Positions 56,976 to 64,000 of a stretch of DNA of 64,000 nt are shown here, one piece after another. The position numbers were made by a program, and so were the translations under genes. The DNA is from Nocardioides cynanchi (GTDB taxonomy: Bacteria > Actinomycetota > Actinomycetes > Propionibacteriales > Nocardioidaceae). The stretch covers positions 1,550,001 to 1,614,000 of the forward strand of contig NZ_CP044344.1 in NCBI RefSeq assembly GCF_008761635.1, written 5' to 3'. The notes beneath the pieces are model-generated. The model worked only from the letters and a program-made list of their open reading frames with translations, did not search any database and was not told the origin of the DNA. Position 1 is the first letter of the stretch. Each line of letters begins with the position of its first letter.

Positions 56976-57170
56976 GACGACCCCACCCACTGGCCGCCTC
57001 ACAGCTCGGCCACTCGCTGGCGCTCGCGACCTCACGCTTCGACGACCCCACCCACTGGCCGCCTCGCAGCTCGGCCACTCGCTGGCGCTCGCGACCTCAC
57101 GCTTCGACGACCCCACCCACTGGCCGCCTCGCAGCTCGGCCACTCGCTGGCGCTCGCGACCTCACGCTTC
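56976..57170. repeat. Three tandem copies of a 65-base repeat after leuS
   Basis: Units start at 56976, 57041 and 57106 with GACGACCCCACCCACTGGCC; the copies differ at only one or two bases. The right edge of the array runs into the leuS stop codon: the leuS 3' end (on the minus strand GAAGCGTGAGGTCGCGAG) recurs at each junction, so the array seems to grow from the end of leuS. The repeat has no start codon or ribosome site of its own, and the open frame across it is incidental. It fills the 304-base gap with the palindrome. Confidence 0.85.
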
Positions 57171-59651
57171 GATGACGATGTTGACCAGGTGGGGCTCGCG
57201 CACGATCACCCGTCGTACGGCGGCACCGTCGATTGCGCGCACCACACCGGGGTCGGCCAGTGCGGCGGCCTCCAGGTCGGCGGCACTGATCGTCGGGGGG
57301 ACCTCCAGGCGGGCCCGGACCTTGCCCAGCACCTGCACGACCGCCGTGACGGAGTCCTCGACCAGCAGGGCCTCGTCGACGACCGGCCAGCCGGCCCGGG
57401 CGACGGTGGGTTCATGGCCCAGCCGCTCCCACATCTCCTCCGCGGTGTACGGCGCGACCAGCGACAGCAGGATCGCCACGGCCTCCGCGGCCTCGCGCAC
57501 CGCGGGGTCGGCGGGTCCGCACCCGGAGTCGATCGCCTTGCGGGTGGCGTTCACCAGCTCCATGGTGCGGGCGACCATCACGTTGAAGCGGTGGCCCTCG
57601 ATCAGCTGCGCCGCATCGTGCAGGGTCCGATGGGTGACCTTGCGCAGGGCGACGTCACCCCCGGCGGGGTCGGCGCCCGCTTCGGAGGTCACGTCCCCGC
57701 TCAGCCGCCACGCGCGCTGCAGGAACCGCACCGACCCCGACGGCGACATGTCCGCCCAGTCGATGTCGTCCTCGGGCGGTCCGGCGAAGACCAGGGTCAG
57801 CCGCACCGCGTCCACGCCGTACGCCGATAGTTGCTCCCCCAATCGAACGCCGTTGCCCTTGGACTTCGACATCTTGGCGCCCTGGTTGATCACCATGCCC
57901 TGGTTCAGCTGGGCCGAGAACGGCTCGCCGAACTCCAGCAGGCCCATGTCGCGCAGCACCTTGGTGAAGAAGCGCGCGTACAGCAGGTGCAGCACCGCGT
58001 GCTCCACGCCGCCGATGTAGATGTCGCACGGCCCCCACAGGTCGGCCAGCGCCGGGTCGAAGGCCTGCGTGTCGTCGTGGGGCGAGCAGTAGCGCAGGAA
58101 GTACCACGACGAGTCGACGAAGGTGTCCATGGTGTCGCTGTCGCGGGTCGCCGGTCCGCCGCACGTAGGGCAGTCGACGTTGACCCAGTCGGTCGCCGCC
58201 GCCAGGGGCGAGACGCCCTTCGGGGTCAGGTCGGCGCCACGCAGCTCGGGCAGCTCGACCGGCAGCTGGTCCTCCGGTACGGCGACCTCGCCGCACGAGG
58301 GGCAGTGGATGATCGGGATGGGCGCGCCCCAGTAGCGCTGGCGCGACAGCAGCCAGTCGCGCAGCCGGAAGTTGACCGCGCCCTTGCCGACGCCCTGCGC
58401 CTCCAGCCAGTCGATCATCGCCCGCTTGGCCTCGGCGACCCCCATCCCGTCCAGCGACAGCGAGTCGTTGGTCGAGTTCACCGCCGGTCCGTCACCGGTG
58501 AAGGCCTCGCCGTCGAACCCGGGGGACGGCTGCACCGTGCGGATCACCGGCAGGTCGAACACCTTGGCGAAGTCCCAGTCGCGCTGGTCCTGACCGGGCA
58601 CCGCCATGATCGCGCCCGTGCCGTAGTCGGCCAGCACGTAGTCGGCGGCGTAGACCGGGATCGAGGCACCGGTCACCGGGTTGGTCGCGTGGACTCCCAG
58701 GAACACGCCGGTCTTCGGCCGGTCGGTGGACAGCCGCTCGATGTCGCTGGCCTTGCGCACCTCGGCCAGGTAGGCGTCGTACACCGGTCGCTGCTCGTCG
58801 CTGACCAGCTCGCCGGCCAGCGCCGCGTCGGCAGCGACCACCATGAACGTCGCTCCGAACAAGGTGTCGGGTCGGGTGGTGTACACCGCCAGCGGCTCGT
58901 GGCCCTCGACCGGGAAGGAGACGTGGGCACCCTCGGAGCGCCCGATCCAGTTGCGCTGCGAGTTGATCACCCGCTCCGGCCAGGTCGGGGCCAGCTCGTC
59001 CAGCCCGTCCAGCAGCTCCTGCGCGTACTCGGTGATCTTGAAGTACCACTGGGTCAGCTCGCGCTTGGTCACCTCGTTGCCGCAGCGCTCGCAGTGCCCG
59101 TCGATCACCTGCTCGTTGGCCAGCACGGTCTGGTCGAAGGGGCACCAGTTGACCGGGCTCTTCTTGCGGTAGGCCAGGCCCCGCTCGCGGAACTTCAGGA
59201 ACAGCCACTGGGTCCAGCGGTAGTACTCCGGGTCGGAGGTGTTGAAGGTGCGCGACCAGTCGAAGCTGACCCCGAACTTCCGGCACGACTCGGTCGACAT
59301 CGCGATGTTGGCGTAGGTGAACGTCGCCGGGTGGGCGTTGTCGCGGATCGCGGCGTTCTCGGCGTTCAGCCCGAACGAGTCGAAGCCCATCGGGTTCAGC
59401 ACCTCGTAGCCACGCTGCCACCAGTAGCGCGCGATCACGTCGTGCAGTGCGAAGACCTCGGCGTGCCCCATGTGCAGGTCGCCCGACGGGTAGGGGAACA
59501 TCGTCAGGGCATAGCGCTTCTCGCGCGTGCCGTCGCGCACGACGTCGTCGTCGGCGCGGAACGGCTGCAGCGCCTCCCACACCGGCTGCCACTTCTCCTG
59601 CACCGCGGCGGCGTCGTACGTCGCGGCCTCGGTGGACTGGTCCTCGGTCAT
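57162..59651 (-). CDS. leuS: Leucyl-tRNA synthetase
   Basis: 829 residues. HMGH version of the class I HIGH motif ([12 protein letters not shown]), zinc-type cysteines (CPFDQTV..., CERCGNE), an editing domain ([15 protein letters not shown], the conserved T-rich and [15 protein letters not shown] parts), KMSKSKGN, and the C-terminal anticodon-binding helices. It charges tRNA-Leu. A Leu-rich leader peptide and a terminator precede it, so leucyl-tRNA supply sets its expression. The end of the gene is part of a 65-base tandem repeat. Confidence 0.97.
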   Translation of the reverse strand: MTEDQSTEAATYDAAAVQEKWQPVWEALQPFRADDDVVRDGTREKRYALTMFPYPSGDLHMGHAEVFALHDVIARYWWQRGYEVLNPMGFDSFGLNAENAAIRDNAHPATFTYANIAMSTESCRKFGVSFDWSRTFNTSDPEYYRWTQWLFLKFRERGLAYRKKSPVNWCPFDQTVLANEQVIDGHCERCGNEVTKRELTQWYFKITEYAQELLDGLDELAPTWPERVINSQRNWIGRSEGAHVSFPVEGHEPLAVYTTRPDTLFGATFMVVAADAALAGELVSDEQRPVYDAYLAEVRKASDIERLSTDRPKTGVFLGVHATNPVTGASIPVYAADYVLADYGTGAIMAVPGQDQRDWDFAKVFDLPVIRTVQPSPGFDGEAFTGDGPAVNSTNDSLSLDGMGVAEAKRAMIDWLEAQGVGKGAVNFRLRDWLLSRQRYWGAPIPIIHCPSCGEVAVPEDQLPVELPELRGADLTPKGVSPLAAATDWVNVDCPTCGGPATRDSDTMDTFVDSSWYFLRYCSPHDDTQAFDPALADLWGPCDIYIGGVEHAVLHLLYARFFTKVLRDMGLLEFGEPFSAQLNQGMVINQGAKMSKSKGNGVRLGEQLSAYGVDAVRLTLVFAGPPEDDIDWADMSPSGSVRFLQRAWRLSGDVTSEAGADPAGGDVALRKVTHRTLHDAAQLIEGHRFNVMVARTMELVNATRKAIDSGCGPADPAVREAAEAVAILLSLVAPYTAEEMWERLGHEPTVARAGWPVVDEALLVEDSVTAVVQVLGKVRARLEVPPTISAADLEAAALADPGVVRAIDGAAVRRVIVREPHLVNIVIEA

Positions 59652-59686
59652 GGTGGTGCTCTCTTCTCTCGTCTTCCTCCGGGCAG

Positions 59687-59710
59687 AAAAAAACCCCTCG
59701 CAGGGAGGGG
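59687..59710 (-). terminator. Attenuator terminator in the leuS leader
   Basis: On the minus strand CCCCTC (59710-59705), a 5-base loop and GAGGGG (59699-59694) form a stem directly followed by seven T (59693-59687), the only such T run seen in the window. It lies between the leader peptide stop and the leuS ATG (36 bases downstream). A larger hairpin just upstream (GCCGCGC/GCGCGGC with GACGTC/GACGTC inside, about 59743-59713) includes the leader stop codon and would be the competing fold. Confidence 0.9.
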
Positions 59711-59733
59711 TGGCCGCGCGACGTCGTCAGACG

Positions 59734-59778
59734 TCAGCGCGGCTGCGGAAGAAGCAGGGTGCTCTGGTGGTGCTGCAT
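59734..59778 (-). CDS. leuS leader peptide (14 residues, three consecutive Leu)
   Basis: ATG at 59778, stop TGA at 59736-59734; reads MQHHQSTLLLPQPR. The three Leu codons are CTG CTT CTT; CTT is rare in this GC-rich DNA, so translation here would stall when charged tRNA-Leu is short. TACGAT (59790-59785) lies six bases before the ATG, so the leader ORF starts at or next to the mRNA 5' end and needs no ribosome site. Stalling at Leu codons would block the hairpin that contains the stop codon and change whether the downstream terminator forms: classic attenuation. Confidence 0.85.
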   Translation of the reverse strand: MQHHQSTLLLPQPR

Positions 59779-59838
59779 GGGCCCATCGTAACCGAAACGT
59801 GCTGGCTCGCGCGCCGGGGTGACCCTAGGTTCGGCGGC

Positions 59839-60612
59839 GTGACGGATCTGAGCAGGTACGACGACTGGCTGGCGTGGCTGCGCGAGCAGGGCCGGACCGA
59901 CCCCGCGATCCGGGTCGTGTTCCTCGGCGGCTCGGCCGTCACCGGCGGGTACGACGACCACTCCGACATCGACGTCGAGGTGCTGGCGACTCCGGGCGAG
60001 GCCGTCGCGGCGTACCAGCGGCTGGTGGACGCCGCGCGCCGCGACTTCGAGGTGTACGGCGTGTGGGAGCTGCCGGAGGCGACCTGGCCGGACGGGCGCC
60101 AGGCGTTCCTGGAGCTGACCCCCGACGCCGGCGACCTGAGCGTCCCGACCCGGATCATCGACCTGCACGTCTCGGACCTCGCCGACCACCATCGGATCGT
60201 CGACCCACGACGGCACGGCGAGCCGCTGGTCCTCCACGACCCCGACGGCCTGATCGAGCTCCGGCCGGACGACGAGGAGGCGATGGAGCGGGCGCGCCGC
60301 GACGCGGTCACCCAGATCGCGGCGAGGCGGCGTACCTCGGCCTGGTTGGTCAACCGGGCGATCGCCCGCGGCGACCTCGCGGAGGCGGTGACCTTCCACT
60401 TCCAGTTCGCGGTCAACCCGCTGGTCAGGCTGCTCCGGATCCGGCACTGCCCGGCCCGGCACGACTTCGGTCTGCGCTACCTCCGCACCGACCTGCCGCC
60501 GGGCTACGCCGAGCGGGTCGAGGCTCTGCTCCCGGGCCCGGACCTCCAGGCCCGCGCGGACGCGGCCTTCGCCTGGCAGGACGAGCTGCTGGCGGAGCCG
60601 GTCACGCACTGA
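59839..60612 (+). CDS. Nucleotidyltransferase-fold protein
   Basis: 257 residues from GTG 59839, seven bases after TAGGTT. The NTase signature is VVFLGGSAVTGGYDDHSDIDVEVL, with GGS and the paired Asp residues (DxD) that bind metal; a third acidic strand (RIIDLHV) follows. The C-terminal half is helical. Family members transfer nucleotides to small molecules, tRNA or proteins (including minimal-nucleotidyltransferase toxins), but the size and lack of a paired small gene do not point to a toxin. Divergent from the leuS leader. Confidence 0.82.
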   Translation: MTDLSRYDDWLAWLREQGRTDPAIRVVFLGGSAVTGGYDDHSDIDVEVLATPGEAVAAYQRLVDAARRDFEVYGVWELPEATWPDGRQAFLELTPDAGDLSVPTRIIDLHVSDLADHHRIVDPRRHGEPLVLHDPDGLIELRPDDEEAMERARRDAVTQIAARRRTSAWLVNRAIARGDLAEAVTFHFQFAVNPLVRLLRIRHCPARHDFGLRYLRTDLPPGYAERVEALLPGPDLQARADAAFAWQDELLAEPVTH

Positions 60613-60630
60613 GCGGTCCGTCGACCGCAG

Positions 60631-60957
60631 TCACTCCTCGGGTCCCGCGACCCCGTGGGACCGGGCCGCGATCTCGTCGACCTCGCGCTTGTCGCGCTCC
60701 AGCTGCTCCTCGTCCACGACGATCGGCCGGGTGACCGCCCAGACCACGAAGAGCGCCCCGACCACCAGCAGCACCAGCCCGACCCACAGGTTGGCGTTGA
60801 TCCCGTCGGCCTTGGCCCGCTGCGCGTCGGAGGTGCTGAAGGAGGTGATCACCAGGATCACGCCGTACAGGAACAGCAGCGCGCCCACGATGTTGCGGAC
60901 GTCGAACAGTCCGGCCTTCGACCTGGTCGGCTCCGACTGCGCGTTGTCGTGACTCAT
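60631..60957 (-). CDS. Small two-helix membrane protein next to symporter
   Basis: 108 residues from ATG 60957 with AGGAG nine bases upstream. Two membrane helices (VGALLFLYGVILVITSFS and NLWVGLVLLVVGALFVVWAV) flanked by charged ends. The start is 12 bases after the symporter stop, so it is cotranscribed. Such small partners often accompany sodium:solute symporters in actinobacteria; a stabilising or regulatory role is inferred. Confidence 0.85.
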   Translation of the reverse strand: MSHDNAQSEPTRSKAGLFDVRNIVGALLFLYGVILVITSFSTSDAQRAKADGINANLWVGLVLLVVGALFVVWAVTRPIVVDEEQLERDKREVDEIAARSHGVAGPEE

Positions 60958-60969
60958 GCGACCCAGCTC

Positions 60970-62673
60970 CTAGTGGAAGGCGATGTTGAGGATGACGACC
61001 AGGACCAGCGAGACCCCGGCGAGCTTGGTGGGAGCGAGCCACCAGTGGTCGGCGTGCTCGTCGTGGAGGTCCTCCTTAGGGGTCAGCGAGTAGACCAGCC
61101 CACGCAGCTCGGACTCCTTCCGGGGTTGCGTCACGAGGGTGACGAGGACGCTGACCACGAGGTCGACCACGAACGCCGCCCCGGCCGCGGCGAAGCTCGC
61201 GCCCTGGCCGCCGATGTGGAGGGCACCGGTGCTGGCAGAGCCGAAGGCGTCCTCGGAGAGGAAGGCCACCAGCACCGCGGCGAGCGTCCCGGACACCAGG
61301 CCGGTCCAGCCGGCGGTGGCGGTCATCCGCTTCCAGAACATGCCGAGGATGAAGGTGGCGAACAGCGGTGCGTTGAAGAACCCGAACAGCGTCTGGAGGT
61401 AGGTCATCATGTTCGGGAACTGGCTGGCGAAGTACGACGTCCCGATCGCCAGCGCGGTGGCCACGACCGTCGCCCCGCGGCCGAACGCGGTGTAGAAGCC
61501 GTCCGGCTTGTCCTTCTGGATGTAGGTCTGCCAGATGTCGTAGCTCATCACGGTGTTGAAGGCCGAGATGTTGGCCGCCATCCCGGCCATGAACGCGGCC
61601 AGCAACCCGGCGATCGCCACCCCGAGCAGGCCGTTGGGCAGGAGCTGCTTCATCAGCAGGAGCAGGGAGTCGTTGTAGGTGACCCCGCCGGCCCCGGTGG
61701 CCGCCCCGGAGTGCTTCATCTGGGCCAGCGGGGTGACCAGCGCGGCGGCGATGATGCCGGGGATGATGATGATGAAGGGGATGAACATCTTCGGGAAGGA
61801 CCCGATGATCGGCGCGCGCCGGGCACTGTTCATGTCCTTGGACGCCATCGCCCGCTGCACCTCGACGAAGTTGGTGGTCCAGTAGCCGAAGGACAGCACG
61901 AAGCCCAGCCCGAACACGATGCCGACCACCGACCAGAAGGACGAGCTGTAGGTCGTGATCGTCGTACCGGGCCAGGCGTTGAGGTCGCCGCCGGTGCCGG
62001 CACTCGCCATCTTGTCCTGGAGACCGCCCCAACCGCCGATCTTGTTCAGCGCCAGGAGCGTCAGCGGCAGCAGCGCCGCCACGATCACGAAGAACTGCAG
62101 CACCTCGTTGTAGATGGCGGCCGACAGCCCGCCCAGGGTGATGTAGGAGAGCACGATGACCGCCGCGACGACGGTCGAGAGCCAGATGTTCCAGCCGAGG
62201 AGGGCGTTCACGATCGTCGCCAGCAGGTAGAGGTTCACCCCGGCGATCAGGATCTGGGCCAGCGCGAAGCTGACCGAGTTGACCAGGTGGGCCTCGGGGC
62301 CGAAGCGCCGGAGCATGAACTCGGGGACCGAGCGAACCTTGGAGCCGTAGTAGAACGGCATCATCACCACGCCGAGGAACAGCATGGCCGGGATCGCACC
62401 GATCCAGTAGTAGTGGAACGTCGCCATGCCGTACTGCGCACCGTTCGCGGACATGCCCATGATCTCGACCGCACCGAGGTTGGCGCTGATGAACGCCAGC
62501 CCGGTCACCCAGGCCGGCAACGAGCGCCCGGACAGGAAGAAGTCGATGCTGCTGGACACCGACGCGCGCGCCGAGAGCCCGATGCCCAAGACGAACACGA
62601 AGTACAGCGCGATCAGCAGGTAGTCGACCCAGTTCGCGTCCAAGCGAAGAATCGACGAAGCCAGCACCGTCAT
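60970..62673 (-). CDS. Sodium:solute symporter family transporter
   Basis: 567 residues, ATG 62673, GGAGG five bases upstream. About 14 membrane helices of the LeuT-type SSS family, with GLAFISANLGAVEIMGMSANGAQYG (helix 1-2 with the sodium site), GGLSAAIYNEVLQFF and MAGMAANISAFNTVMSYD, the conserved helix 8 region of SGLT-like carriers. Probable sugar or polyol uptake driven by sodium. Substrate not readable. A small membrane protein gene follows; the SDR gene is divergent. Confidence 0.93.
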   Translation of the reverse strand: MTVLASSILRLDANWVDYLLIALYFVFVLGIGLSARASVSSSIDFFLSGRSLPAWVTGLAFISANLGAVEIMGMSANGAQYGMATFHYYWIGAIPAMLFLGVVMMPFYYGSKVRSVPEFMLRRFGPEAHLVNSVSFALAQILIAGVNLYLLATIVNALLGWNIWLSTVVAAVIVLSYITLGGLSAAIYNEVLQFFVIVAALLPLTLLALNKIGGWGGLQDKMASAGTGGDLNAWPGTTITTYSSSFWSVVGIVFGLGFVLSFGYWTTNFVEVQRAMASKDMNSARRAPIIGSFPKMFIPFIIIIPGIIAAALVTPLAQMKHSGAATGAGGVTYNDSLLLLMKQLLPNGLLGVAIAGLLAAFMAGMAANISAFNTVMSYDIWQTYIQKDKPDGFYTAFGRGATVVATALAIGTSYFASQFPNMMTYLQTLFGFFNAPLFATFILGMFWKRMTATAGWTGLVSGTLAAVLVAFLSEDAFGSASTGALHIGGQGASFAAAGAAFVVDLVVSVLVTLVTQPRKESELRGLVYSLTPKEDLHDEHADHWWLAPTKLAGVSLVLVVILNIAFH

Positions 62674-62753
62674 CCGGACCTCCGAGTCGTCGTTGAATGA
62701 GAGGGCAAGTACCCCGTCCCTGCCGATCCATGCGTCGCCCCTACGATGCGGCC

Positions 62754-63515
62754 ATGACCTCCCTCGACCTGTTCCGGCTCGACGGCCGCGTCGCGATCGT
62801 GACCGGTGCCTCCGCCGGGCTCGGCGTCGCCTTCGCCCAGGGGCTCGCCGAGGCCGGAGCCGACGTCGCCCTGGGCGCCCGCCGTGCCGAGCGGCTCGCG
62901 ACGACCGCCGACCTGGTCCGCGCGACCGGCCGCAAGGCGATCGCGGTCGCCACCGACGTCTCCGACCCCGACGCGTGTACGGCGCTCGTCCAGGCCGCGA
63001 TGGACGAGTTCGGCCGGGTCGACGTGCTGGTCAACAACGCCGGCATCGGCACCGCCGTGCCCGCAACCCGCGAGACGCCCGAGCAGTTCCGCTCGGTGAT
63101 CGACGTCAACCTCAACGGCTGCTACTGGATGGCGCAGGCCTGCGGCCGGGTGATGCAGCCCGGCAGCTCGATCATCAACATCTCGTCGGTCCTCGGGCTC
63201 ACCACCGGTGGCCTCCCCCAGGCGGCGTACTCCGCCTCCAAGGCCGGCCTGATCGGCCTGACCCGCGACCTCGCCCAGCAGTGGACAGGACGCAAGGGCA
63301 TCCGCGTCAACGCCGTGGCGCCCGGTTTCTTCGAGTCGGAGATGACCGAGCAGTACCCGGAGGGCTACCTCGACCTGATGGGCTTCCGCATCCCGTCGGG
63401 CCGCAAGGGTGACCCCGCCGAGCTGGCCGCGACCATCGTCTTCCTCGCCTCTGACGCCGCCGCCTACATCACCGGGCAGACGCTGGCCGTCGACGGCGGG
63501 ATGACCATCACCTGA
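62754..63515 (+). CDS. SDR family oxidoreductase
   Basis: 253 residues. Classical short-chain dehydrogenase: TGASAGLG (17-24), NNAG (94-97), catalytic Ser 144/145, Tyr 159 and Lys 163, and DGG near the C-terminus. NADP or NAD is set by the ARR after strand 2 (GARRAERL suggests NADP). The ATG is six bases after TACGAT with no ribosome site. It is convergent with, and overlaps by eight bases, the partial gene at the window end. Being divergent from the symporter hints at sugar or polyol oxidation; the substrate is unknown. Confidence 0.92.
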   Translation: MTSLDLFRLDGRVAIVTGASAGLGVAFAQGLAEAGADVALGARRAERLATTADLVRATGRKAIAVATDVSDPDACTALVQAAMDEFGRVDVLVNNAGIGTAVPATRETPEQFRSVIDVNLNGCYWMAQACGRVMQPGSSIINISSVLGLTTGGLPQAAYSASKAGLIGLTRDLAQQWTGRKGIRVNAVAPGFFESEMTEQYPEGYLDLMGFRIPSGRKGDPAELAATIVFLASDAAAYITGQTLAVDGGMTIT

Positions 63516-64000
63516 GCCGCCCGGGGAGCAGGTCGGGAGGAGCCGCCGGCCAGACCAGCCCGTGCCGCGCCCAGTAGGCGCCGATGGCCTCCGACACGTC
63601 GTCGGGCCAGACGCCGCCGGCTGCCTCCAGCGCCGCGCGCCCGTGCTCGGCGATCGCCGCCGCCACGGCCACCATGGCCGCGGTGACCGGCTCACGCTCG
63701 GCCGCGGGCGGCACCAGCGCCCGCAGCACCTCGCGCTGTCCGTCGTTCAGTCGGCTGCTCCACTGCTTGACCCCCATCACCGGCAGCGGCTGGTTGGCCT
63801 CCACGAACAGGTCGTAGAGCATCGTCCGGTAGTGGTGCACGGCGGACTGCCCGAGCAGCCAGTCCTCGCGGGCCACCACGGCGGCCGGGAAGATCGCCGC
63901 CTGCCGGTGGAACTCGGTCACGATCGCCTGCATGCGCTCGAGGTCCGGCCCTTCTCCGGCCACGTCGGGCGAGGGCGGCTCCAGCCCGTCGCGGTCGAAG
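63508..64000 (-). CDS. Partial gene, possibly nucleotidyltransferase-like C-terminus
   Basis: At least 163 codons, open to the window edge. The upstream residues FDRDGLEPPSPDV continue the frame beyond GTG 63963, so the true start lies outside. The visible part is helical: MQAIVTEFHRQAAIFPAAVV, GQSAVHHYRTMLYDLFVEAN, GVKQWSSRLNDGQREVLRAL. This order (helix with Tyr/Asp, then KxW...LxxxQR) resembles C-terminal helical halves of aminoglycoside-nucleotidyltransferase-like proteins, but no catalytic motif is in view, so the assignment is weak. Confidence 0.6.
   Translation of the reverse strand, partial: FDRDGLEPPSPDVAGEGPDLERMQAIVTEFHRQAAIFPAAVVAREDWLLGQSAVHHYRTMLYDLFVEANQPLPVMGVKQWSSRLNDGQREVLRALVPPAAEREPVTAAMVAVAAAIAEHGRAALEAAGGVWPDDVSEAIGAYWARHGLVWPAAPPDLLPGRLR

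Noticed and set aside
56868..57143. Minus-strand frame of 91 codons across the 65-base repeats
   Set aside because: It only reads the repeat in successive frames; no start signal, no conserved sequence.
56976..57170. CRISPR array
   Set aside because: The 65-base units are contiguous with no unique spacers, there are only three, and no cas genes are nearby.
59839..60612. MNT/HEPN-type toxin-antitoxin module
   Set aside because: The NTase is 257 residues and no adjacent HEPN or small partner gene is present.

Overview
The window is very GC-rich DNA with dense genes, many GTG starts, many 4-base ATGA/GTGA overlaps and strong G/C third-position bias. The gene content (Tad pili with short Flp pilins, DnaQ-UvrC fusion exonuclease, c-di-AMP riboswitch on an NlpC/P60 gene, and the lepA/rpsT/holA/comEC/comEA/degV/leuS block) points to an actinobacterium, most likely Nocardioidaceae (Nocardioides or a close relative). 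The genus is inferred from gene order and style, not from an rRNA gene. I see no rRNA, tRNA, insertion sequence, prophage or CRISPR array.

Layout: 1-4081 holds a ROK kinase fragment, a small Cys-motif protein, an ArsA-like ATPase, an SRPBCC protein and a long-chain acyl-CoA synthetase. 4339-13384 is a Tad/Flp pilus locus (cpaB, cpaE/tadZ, cpaF/tadA, tadB, tadC), then a histidine kinase/response regulator pair and three small Flp pilin genes, each followed by its own hairpin. 13392-17497 holds two membrane metallopeptidases and an NlpC/P60 hydrolase behind a c-di-AMP (ydaO) riboswitch with a clear promoter. 17608-23280 holds the DEDD/GIY-YIG nuclease, an AsnC-type ligand-binding protein and a large secreted protein made of repeated Fn3-like modules. 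23361-28457 is a tight five-gene glycosylation operon (GT2, acetyltransferase, aminotransferase, dehydrogenase, DUF2142 membrane protein).

28529-38735 is a mixed region: hemW, a four-repeat small protein, an MFS-cyclic-nucleotide-domain fusion, a FadD15-type acyl-CoA ligase next to a degenerate truncated paralogue, an APH(6)-like kinase, an AlkZ-like winged-helix protein and a secreted protein. 38803-43655 holds a Nudix-GNAT-methyltransferase fusion coupled to lepA, and a GAF/cytosolic subtilisin pair. 43788-51116 holds a Crp-type regulator, a secreted LAS-type peptidase candidate, a VOC protein, a glutamate-synthase-like/PoxB operon and two APH-family kinases. 51217-59778 holds rpsT, holA, comEC, comEA, degV and leuS. 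leuS is preceded by a 14-residue Leu-rich leader peptide and a terminator, i.e. an attenuator. The window ends with a nucleotidyltransferase, a sodium-solute symporter with a small partner, an SDR and a partial gene.

The most notable points are the leuS attenuator with a leaderless leader ORF, the Nudix-GNAT-methyltransferase fusion, the GAF/intracellular subtilisin pair, the degenerate acyl-CoA synthetase, the DDVEGH repeat protein, and a recurring TANNNT box 6-7 bases before start codons that marks leaderless transcripts. No single locus is clearly a wholly new system. All functional statements below are from sequence reading alone.
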